From the NCBI GenBank assembly GCA_005880755.1, contig VBGV01000009.1, forward strand, positions 1 through 6,305: a DNA stretch of 6,305 nucleotides, given 5' to 3'. The DNA is from Chloroflexota bacterium. GTDB lineage: Bacteria; Chloroflexota; Dormibacteria; Dormibacterales; Dormibacteraceae. Under the pieces are notes generated by a model. The model ran no database searches. It was not told the origin of the DNA and was given only the letters and a program-made list of their open reading frames with translations. The translations under genes were made by a program, and so were the position numbers. This document shows, piece after piece, positions 1-5,019 of this stretch. Numbering within the stretch: position 1 is the first letter of the stretch; every line of letters starts with the position of its first letter.

Positions 1-146
1 TCGGAATCGTGATCGCGGAGCCTGGCAGCTACGGCAGCGCCGCCGCGGTGGCCGCGCGCGCCTCTGAGGTCAAAGGTGTCGCCAAGCGCATGCCCGGGTC
101 CAAATGGGTGCTCGACCGCCGCCGTCCCCCGGAGCGTTTCAGCTGA
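1..146 (+). CDS. C-terminal end of an unidentified protein (5' truncated by window edge)
   Basis: An open frame enters from the left edge, reads from base 3 and stops at TGA 144-146, giving the last 47 residues. The tail is Ala-rich and then strongly basic, ending RRRPPERFS. A stretch with the pattern GSYGSAAAVAARA followed by a KWVL segment loosely recalls the end of a SPOR-like or other small alpha/beta domain, but this is too short to assign and I do not recognise the protein. Codon use matches the large gene downstream. Only 67 bases separate its stop from the next large gene, and a tiny ORF fills that gap, so the three probably share a transcript. In Tad loci the gene before cpaF is often the TadZ/CpaE-like ATPase or another assembly factor, but nothing visible here confirms that. 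Confidence 0.6.
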   Translation, partial: GIVIAEPGSYGSAAAVAARASEVKGVAKRMPGSKWVLDRRRPPERFS

Positions 147-217
147 TGCGACTCCCAACCTTAAGAAGGCGGAAGGACGGTAGCCCGGTGCTAGCATCCG
201 GCGGGGCAGCGCAATGA
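146..217 (+). CDS. Possible translationally coupled 23-residue small protein or leader ORF
   Basis: An ATG at 146-148 opens a frame of 23 codons ending at TGA 215-217. The peptide begins MRLPTLRRRK (basic) and ends ASGGAAQ (small, neutral). Its start overlaps the upstream stop in a TGATG, and its stop overlaps the ATG of the fusion gene in an ATGA, so it bridges the two large genes exactly. A GGAG at 131-134 could serve as its ribosome binding site with an 11-base spacer. A purine-rich run at 163-180 containing GGAAGGA lies inside it and could support an in-frame internal GTG at 188. I recognise no family. It may be a real microprotein, a coupling leader that keeps ribosomes on the message up to 214, or chance. 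The double overlap is what argues against chance; length and composition prove nothing. Confidence 0.35.
   Translation: MRLPTLRRRKDGSPVLASGGAAQ
185..201. promoter_or_regulatory. Imperfect palindrome just upstream of the fusion gene
   Basis: A perfect 8-base palindrome, TGCTAGCA (189-196), is flanked by CCGG on the left (185-188) and, one base offset, CCGG on the right (198-201). It ends 12 bases before the ATG at 214 and abuts the weak GGGG (203-206) that is the only Shine-Dalgarno-like sequence at usual spacing for that start. It could be an operator half-site or a small hairpin near the ribosome binding site, or merely a by-product of high GC. No convincing -10/-35 promoter is visible in 147-213. 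Confidence 0.2.
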
Positions 218-3200
218 GCGAGGTCAAGACCGAAACACTCGACCTGCCGGACGACGCGCGCCAGCGGCCGCCTCGAGTCAAGGTCGTGGTCCACCGGCTG
301 GACGGTGGCCTCGAGGACGGCGAGTCGGACGCTCGGTCGCTCACCTCTGCAGGGTTTCCGATTTATTCGAGCGGCGATTCGCAGCGCGCTCGGATGGTCC
401 CCACCAGCGACATCAAGTACGTCGTCTTCGGTTCGGTCGACGACCCGACCCTGGAGCCCGATCCAGGTGAAAAGAGCACATCCCGCAAGGCCATCCTTCG
501 CTTTCGTGACGGCGAATGGATCTCGGCCTACATCGACCAGGGCGTGCAGCCCGACGGCGAAGGCATCGCGATCAAGATCCGGTTGGCCGAGCTGCAGCGG
601 CTGATTCCGGCCATCGCGGCATCGCCATCCGTGCTCGAGATGCAGTTCGTCGACATGTGGACCACGCCGACGACGTCGGCGGGACAACCCCTGCGCCGCC
701 GCTCCGACATCCTCGAGGCGGCGGCGCGGCAGGGCCGCGACCTCAACAAGCTGGCCAACGATTTTCGCGACCGGCTCGCGCTGATCCGCGACGTCGGCCT
801 CACGACGGGCGACACGCTGGCCTTCTCGCGTGCGGTGCGCACGCACCTCGACCGCTTCCTGCTCGAAGACAGCATCACGCTCAACTCGCAGGAGAAATCA
901 GCGCTCGCGGACATCATCCTTCGCGCCGCGGTCGGATATGGACCGCTTGACAGCCTCCTTCATGACCGCTCGGTGAGCGAGATTATGGTCAACGGGCCCG
1001 ACCAGGTCTTCATCGAGAGGCGTGGCGTGCTCACGAAGGCGGACGTCCGCTTCGAGGACGAGAACCAGCTCCTAGAGACCATCCGCCGCATGGTCGCCAC
1101 CACCGGGCGCCACATCGATGGTCTCAACCCGATGGTCGACGCCCGGCTGCCCGACGGCAGCCGTGTCAACGCCATCATCCGGCCCGCCGCGATCCATGGG
1201 GCGGCGCTGACGATCCGCAAGTTCAAGGACGCCGTCCTCGGCATCGACGACTTGAAGCACGAGGGGAGCCTGAGCCCCGCGATGGCGGAGTTCCTGTCTG
1301 CCGCCGTGCTGGGCCGCATGAACATCCTCGTCTCGGGCGGCACCGGCTCCGGCAAGACGACGACCTTGAACGTCATCGCGCGTTTTATCCCGCACAACCA
1401 ACGGGTGATCACGATCGAGGACGCAGCGGAGCTCCAGATCGACCACCCGCACGTCATCGCCCTGGAGCACCGCCCCGCCAACGTCGAGGGCAAGGGCGAG
1501 CTCACGATCCGCCAGCTGCTCCGGAACAGCCTCCGCATGCGGCCCGACCGCATCCTGGTCGGCGAGGTGCGCGGCTCCGAGGCACTCGACATGCTGCAGG
1601 CGATGAACACCGGGCATGACGGGTCGATGTCGACCATCCACTCCAACTCCGCTCGCGACGCGCTTTCGCGCCTGGAGACGATGGTCATGATGGCCTCGAT
1701 CGACATCCCGTTCGAAGCCGTGCGCGCCCAGATCGCGTCCGCGGTGAACCTCATCATCCACCAGGCCCGGATGCCGGACGGACGGCGCAAGGTCGCGCAG
1801 ATCGCCGAAGTCGTCGGGTACGACTCGAACGGACCCATCCTGCGCGACATCTTCCTGCTCGGCATGGGCCCCGACCTCAGGCTCGAGTACAACGCCACCG
1901 GGTACGTGCCGACGGCGCTCGACAAGGCGGCGTTCTACGGCGTGCAGGTGAACCAGGACCTGTTCGACCCGGTCAAGTCCCGGTTCATCCCCGCCGGGTC
2001 GGACAGCATGATGCCGGTGGTCAAGGACCCGCTCATGTCCGGCCAGGGCAAATCCGAAAGTGTCACGAGCCGCACGGTCGTGGTGGTGCCGTTCAGCTCC
2101 GACCGGCCGGCCGCGGCCGCTTCGCCTTCGGCGGCAGCGCAGGCCGCTGCCCAGGCTGCCGCCCCGGCGCAGACGCCCGAGATGCAGGAGGAGATGCGCA
2201 AGCTGATCGACGCCGCTCGGGCGGCGGTCGCCGACCTCCAGGCCGCCACCCCGGCGCAGCCGGTGGAAGCTCCGCCGGCGCTGCCCCCCCAGCCGGTCGC
2301 GCCCGTCGTGTATCCCACCGGGGCGCCGGCCCCTCCGTACCCGTACCCCGAGCAGACAACCCCACCGCCGGCCTACGCCCAGCCACCCCCGGGCTACAAC
2401 CCGTTGCAGGACATCCACGCGCACCAGGCCCTCGAGGCGGCCACCGCCATGGCCCGCGCCACGACTGCGCTCGGTCAGCTGGCGGCGGCGTCCAGCGGCT
2501 TCAGCGGCATGCTCCCGACCGTCCACGCGACCGAGGGTGCACCCGGACCCGCCGGCGCGTCGCGACGAATCCAGGCCGTGATCGAAAGCATCATCACCCG
2601 ACGCGGCCTCAGCCTGCGCCTCGCGCCGGCGCTCACGGAAGCGTTCGAAGGCGCCGAGCTGAGGGCGAGCGACTACGCGTCTCAGAGCAAGATCAGCAAG
2701 GATTCGGCGGGGCGCGAGCTTCGCCTCGCGACCGAGGCCGGACTTCTCCAGGCCGTCCGGTACCCCCAGGGCGAAGCGGGCTTCCGCGCGTCGCAGGGCT
2801 TGCTGCGTGAGATCGCGGAGGGGCTGGGGCAGCCGATCAACGCCGCGGCGCCTCTGACCGCGGAAACGATCATCGGCAGCCTTGCGGTCGGCCAGACGGA
2901 GGGCACGGTCACGATCATGTTCACCGACGTCGAGGAGTCGACACGCCTCTTGTCGACGCGAGGCTTCACCGCCTCGCACGAGATCATGCGGGCGTACGAG
3001 ACGATCATCGACGAGAAGATCGCCGAGCACGCCGGGCGCCGGATCAAGGGCCTCGGCGACGGCTTCATGATCAGCTTCGGCTCGGCGCGTCACGGCGTCG
3101 AGTGCGCGCTCGACATCCAGCATGCGATCGCCGACTACAGCAAGCAGAACCCCGAGCGCAAGCTCAGGATCCGCATCGGCCTCAACACGGGCGAGGTGGT

Positions 3201-5019
3201 GGAGGAGGCCGGTGACATCTTCGGCGCCGCGGTCAACGTTGCGGCGCGCGTCGCCGGCAAGGCCAGGGGCGGCGAGATCCTCGTCTCGGACATCGTGCGT
3301 CAGCTTGTCGGACCGACCGCCGAGATGAAGTTCGCGATCCGCGGCCGCTACAAGCTGAAGGGATTCCCCGACCGCTGGCGCTTGCACCAGGTCACACCGG
3401 GTGAGGTGAAAGAAACGCCCCACGTTTTGGCTTCGGACGACGGGTTCGTCGACCGCGAGCGGGAACGGCTCGACATCCGCATGGTCATGGACCGAGCCAC
3501 GATGGGCAGCGGCTCTCTCCTCTTCCTCACTGGCGCGGCGGGCATCGGCACGTCGCGGCTCGCGTCGGAGGTCGCCACCGAGGCGGCCGCCAAGGGTTGG
3601 CTCGTCTTGACGGGGCGCAGTCTCGAAAAAGACGGGGCACCGTACGGACCCTTCCGCGACGTGCTCGCCGGTGCGGTCACGAACGCAACAGCGAAAGTCT
3701 TGAACGAAGCCGTCGGCAACCACGGGCCACTGCTGGCGACGCTTGCTCCCATGCTGCGTCAGAAGGTCCGCGGCATGGGCGCCGCGCACGAAGTTGCCGC
3801 GAACAAGGTCCGGGAGCAGCTGTTCAAGGCTATCCACGCCCTGCTGACCGGGGTCCAGGGCAACAAGCCGCTCCTGATCGTGCTCGACGACCTGCAGTGG
3901 GCCGACGAGGCGACCGTCATGCTCCTGCGCGATCTCGCCGAGCGCGTGATCGGAAGCCGCATCGTCGTTCTCGGTACTTGCTGGGACTCGGAGCTGGACT
4001 CCGGAAGGCCGTTTGCCACCGTGATGTCTCGCCTGCTCAGGCGCCGCCGCGCCCAGCGCATCGTCCTCAACCGTCTCTCCGACCAGGACGTCGAGCGGAT
4101 CGTCGCGGGCATGGCGGAATCGCCCCTGACGCCGGTCCAATTGCTCGGCATCCAGGCGGCCACCGAAGGCAACCCGCTGTTCGTCGAGCACTCCTTCCTC
4201 TACATGGCGGAGTCGGAGAGCATGCTCGGCGGCGCCCGGCCGCAGGCCAGCTACACGGAAGAGGACCTCGAGCTGGCGCAGAGCGTGCGCGGGCTCATCG
4301 GGCGCCGGATACAGCGGCTGAGCGAGCCGGCACAGCGCATGCTGGTGGCGGCCGGGGTCATCGGCCGCGACTTCGACATCCCTCTGCTCGAGGCATTCGG
4401 CGAGCTCTCCGGCCATGAGCTGCGCGACGCACTCGACGAGGCCACGCGCGGCCACTTCCTGGCGGCCGCGGGCAAGGAGACGTATCGCTTCGCGCACGAC
4501 CTGGTGCGCCAGAGGGCGCTGGCGGCGCTACCGCTTCCTCGCCTCCAGGCCTATCACCTCGCGGTGGCGGACACCCTCGAGCGCGTGTATGGCAAGTTCG
4601 CCAACGAGCACGCCGCGGAGATCGGCTACCACCTCTACCAGGCCGGGACTGCAGCTGATGCCTTCCGCACCGCGGCGTTCCTCGGCCAGGCCGCGCAGAA
4701 CGCGTTGGCCGTCGGCGCCTTCGAGGAAGTCATGCGCCTGGTCGACTCCACCCTGCAGCTGCTGCCTCCGGACAAGACGCGCGAGCGCGCGGAAGGGCTT
4801 TCCAACCGCGCTCAAGCTTTGTGGGGGCTGGGTAGGCACGACGAGGCCAAAGCCTCCTGGCAGGGAGCGATTCAGCGCTACGAGGAGCTCGGCGACGCGA
4901 AAGCGACGAGCGCCATGCACCGGCGCATCGCGCACCTGGAGGCGCGTGGCGGACAGGGCGACCACAACGGCGCGAGCGCGGTCGAGGCCCCGGTCCCCGA
5001 GGCGGAACCGGTCAGCTAG
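214..5019 (+). CDS. cpaF: Giant fusion: CpaF/TadA-type pilus ATPase + class III adenylate cyclase + AAA_16/STAND-like module + TPR
   Basis: The 1,601-residue protein is one unbroken frame. The N-terminal third is a complete Tad/Flp pilus secretion ATPase (CpaF/TadA), which in its family forms cytoplasmic hexamers that power pilus extension and, in Caulobacter, retraction. Typical CpaF proteins are about 450-550 residues, so roughly 1,000 residues are extra. After a Pro/Ala linker come a winged-helix-like segment, a cyclase with complete catalytic residues, an NTPase module with a mutated P-loop, and TPR-like helices. A stop at 181-183 is in frame upstream and ATG 214 is the first start after it, so the start is firm. 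The ribosome binding site is weak (GGGG 203-206), consistent with coupling to the 146-217 ORF. tadB and tadC do not follow; a convergent gene overlaps its stop. I infer an enzyme linking pilus motor state to cAMP. The gene symbol applies to the ATPase part only. Domain calls for the ATPase and cyclase are near certain; the joint function is inference. Confidence 0.95.
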   Translation: MSEVKTETLDLPDDARQRPPRVKVVVHRLDGGLEDGESDARSLTSAGFPIYSSGDSQRARMVPTSDIKYVVFGSVDDPTLEPDPGEKSTSRKAILRFRDGEWISAYIDQGVQPDGEGIAIKIRLAELQRLIPAIAASPSVLEMQFVDMWTTPTTSAGQPLRRRSDILEAAARQGRDLNKLANDFRDRLALIRDVGLTTGDTLAFSRAVRTHLDRFLLEDSITLNSQEKSALADIILRAAVGYGPLDSLLHDRSVSEIMVNGPDQVFIERRGVLTKADVRFEDENQLLETIRRMVATTGRHIDGLNPMVDARLPDGSRVNAIIRPAAIHGAALTIRKFKDAVLGIDDLKHEGSLSPAMAEFLSAAVLGRMNILVSGGTGSGKTTTLNVIARFIPHNQRVITIEDAAELQIDHPHVIALEHRPANVEGKGELTIRQLLRNSLRMRPDRILVGEVRGSEALDMLQAMNTGHDGSMSTIHSNSARDALSRLETMVMMASIDIPFEAVRAQIASAVNLIIHQARMPDGRRKVAQIAEVVGYDSNGPILRDIFLLGMGPDLRLEYNATGYVPTALDKAAFYGVQVNQDLFDPVKSRFIPAGSDSMMPVVKDPLMSGQGKSESVTSRTVVVVPFSSDRPAAAASPSAAAQAAAQAAAPAQTPEMQEEMRKLIDAARAAVADLQAATPAQPVEAPPALPPQPVAPVVYPTGAPAPPYPYPEQTTPPPAYAQPPPGYNPLQDIHAHQALEAATAMARATTALGQLAAASSGFSGMLPTVHATEGAPGPAGASRRIQAVIESIITRRGLSLRLAPALTEAFEGAELRASDYASQSKISKDSAGRELRLATEAGLLQAVRYPQGEAGFRASQGLLREIAEGLGQPINAAAPLTAETIIGSLAVGQTEGTVTIMFTDVEESTRLLSTRGFTASHEIMRAYETIIDEKIAEHAGRRIKGLGDGFMISFGSARHGVECALDIQHAIADYSKQNPERKLRIRIGLNTGEVVEEAGDIFGAAVNVAARVAGKARGGEILVSDIVRQLVGPTAEMKFAIRGRYKLKGFPDRWRLHQVTPGEVKETPHVLASDDGFVDRERERLDIRMVMDRATMGSGSLLFLTGAAGIGTSRLASEVATEAAAKGWLVLTGRSLEKDGAPYGPFRDVLAGAVTNATAKVLNEAVGNHGPLLATLAPMLRQKVRGMGAAHEVAANKVREQLFKAIHALLTGVQGNKPLLIVLDDLQWADEATVMLLRDLAERVIGSRIVVLGTCWDSELDSGRPFATVMSRLLRRRRAQRIVLNRLSDQDVERIVAGMAESPLTPVQLLGIQAATEGNPLFVEHSFLYMAESESMLGGARPQASYTEEDLELAQSVRGLIGRRIQRLSEPAQRMLVAAGVIGRDFDIPLLEAFGELSGHELRDALDEATRGHFLAAAGKETYRFAHDLVRQRALAALPLPRLQAYHLAVADTLERVYGKFANEHAAEIGYHLYQAGTAADAFRTAAFLGQAAQNALAVGAFEEVMRLVDSTLQLLPPDKTRERAEGLSNRAQALWGLGRHDEAKASWQGAIQRYEELGDAKATSAMHRRIAHLEARGGQGDHNGASAVEAPVPEAEPVS
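277..657 (+). other. Two tandem N-terminal beta-rich repeats, DUF6982-like
   Basis: Residues about 22-77 and 91-148 look like two copies of one small domain. Each opens with a K-hydrophobic3-x-R-x-x-D-G signature (KVVVHRLDGG at 23-32, KAILRFRDGE at 93-102) and continues with alternating hydrophobic strands. The first contains a DIKYVVF strand (66-72); the second ends in LEMQFVD. This pattern resembles the DUF6982 or PilZ-adjacent small barrels found beside regulatory domains in environmental bacteria. Ordinary CpaF proteins do not begin this way. A sensory, docking or nucleotide-binding role is possible; no PilZ RxxxR motif is evident, so c-di-GMP binding is not supported. Confidence 0.5.
691..1866 (+). 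other. CpaF/TadA secretion ATPase domain, all motifs intact
   Basis: Residues about 160-551 cover the full N-terminal and ATPase lobes. Family landmarks include YGPLDSLL (242-249), SEIMVNGP (255-262) and DARLPDGSRVNA (309-320). Catalytic motifs are the Walker A GGTGSGKT (375-382, Lys381), the Asp box TIEDAAEL (400-407), the atypical Walker B RILVGEVRG (446-454, catalytic Glu451) and the His box GHDGSMSTIHSNS (467-479). All are canonical, so ATP hydrolysis and hexamer formation are expected. The set matches the CpaF/TadA branch rather than PilB, since the zinc tetracysteine motif of PilB/GspE is absent. Confidence 0.95.
2041..2547 (+). other. Pro/Ala-rich low-complexity linker between ATPase and signalling half
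   Basis: Residues about 610-778 are dominated by Ala, Pro and Gln. An Ala/Gln run (633-652), a short predicted helix (about 656-676) and a Pro/Tyr-rich stretch (about 680-729) are followed by an Ala-rich helix (about 735-762). No catalytic motif is present. It reads as a flexible tether that lets the C-terminal half sit away from the hexameric ATPase. The frame is continuous, and methionines at 746 and 766 have no convincing ribosome binding site, so a separately initiated cyclase is not favoured. Confidence 0.75.
2560..2823 (+). other. Winged-helix-like segment preceding the cyclase
   Basis: Residues about 783-870 suggest three helices and a wing: SLRLAPALTEAF, RASDYASQSK, then SKDSAGRELRLATEAGLL as a possible recognition helix, followed by AVRYPQGEAGFRAS as a wing. 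The pattern of a short helix, an SK-S-x-x-A-x-x-x-L-x-x-x-x-x-x-G-L-L helix and a hairpin is typical of winged helices. It could bind DNA or serve as a protein-interaction spacer for the cyclase. The assignment rests on pattern only. Confidence 0.4.
2899..3408 (+). other. Class III adenylate cyclase catalytic domain
   Basis: Residues about 896-1065 form a class III cyclase that makes cAMP (or cGMP) and pyrophosphate from the nucleoside triphosphate, acting as a dimer. All six canonical positions are present: metal-binding Asp905 (FTDVEEST) and Asp949 (GLGDGF), substrate Lys945, Asp1001 at the adenine-specifying position (GDIFG), and transition-state Asn1008 and Arg1012 (VNVAARV). The spacings of Lys to the second metal Asp (4), first to second metal Asp (44), Asp to Asn (7) and Asn to Arg (4) match those I recall for characterised bacterial enzymes such as Rv1625c. 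The Lys/Asp pair predicts ATP as substrate. Confidence 0.92.
3436..4203 (+). other. AAA_16/STAND-like NTPase module with degenerate P-loop
   Basis: Residues about 1075-1330 follow the usual order of the ATPase found after cyclases in bacterial cyclase-ATPase-TPR proteins: a FVDRERE entry motif (1078-1084), a P-loop, a Walker B LLIVLDDLQWAD (1220-1231) and a GNPLFVEH motif (1319-1326). The P-loop reads GAAGIGTS (1107-1114): the essential Lys is Thr1113 (codon ACG at 3550-3552, one base from AAG) and the usual Glu is Ala1108. The GTYRDxE-like motif reads GTCWDSE, with Trp1257 where Arg is usual. ATP binding or hydrolysis is probably lost or altered while the fold appears retained. Confidence 0.8.
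4261..4938 (+). other. C-terminal helical region with TPR-like repeats
   Basis: Residues about 1350-1450 resemble the helical or winged domain that follows STAND-type ATPases, including RRIQRLSEPAQRML and FAHDLVRQRAL, where family members usually have an FxHxLVR motif. Residues about 1478-1512, 1523-1556 and 1560-1580 show TPR-like helix pairs with Ala/Gly/Leu periodicity (for example AFEEVMRLVDSTLQLLPP and LWGLGRHDEAKASW). Only two to three repeats remain before a disordered acidic tail ends the protein, so the array is short compared with typical LAL or MalT-like proteins. A protein-interaction or regulatory-input role is likely. Confidence 0.65.
5012..5019. other. Overlapping convergent stop codons
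   Basis: The plus-strand fusion gene ends at TAG 5017-5019 and the minus-strand gene at TGA (complement of 5012-5014), so the two coding regions share 8 bases. There is no intergenic space, and no GC hairpin followed by T-runs is visible on either side. Any terminator must lie inside the opposing gene, or termination is Rho-dependent. Confidence 0.9.

Noticed and set aside
2095..2130. GC-rich palindromic run containing CCGGCCGG and GCGGCCGC as a possible hairpin or terminator
   Set aside because: It encodes the Ala/Pro linker in frame, has no following T-run, and fits codon bias for alanine.
2450..2520. Internal start (Met746 or Met766) for a separate cyclase protein
   Set aside because: No good Shine-Dalgarno sequence at proper spacing, and the frame upstream is continuous with coding-like composition.
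3597..4418. Plus-strand alternative frame of 273 codons inside the fusion gene
   Set aside because: The translation is Arg/Ala/Pro-rich without motifs, and the overlapping frame carries Walker B and GNPLFVEH. It is a shadow.
1072..4497. Open minus-strand frame of 1,141 codons opposite the fusion gene
   Set aside because: It is rich in Arg, Gly, His and Asp with no recognisable domain, and lies antisense to clearly coding ATPase and cyclase motifs. High third-position GC on the sense strand removes stops from this frame.
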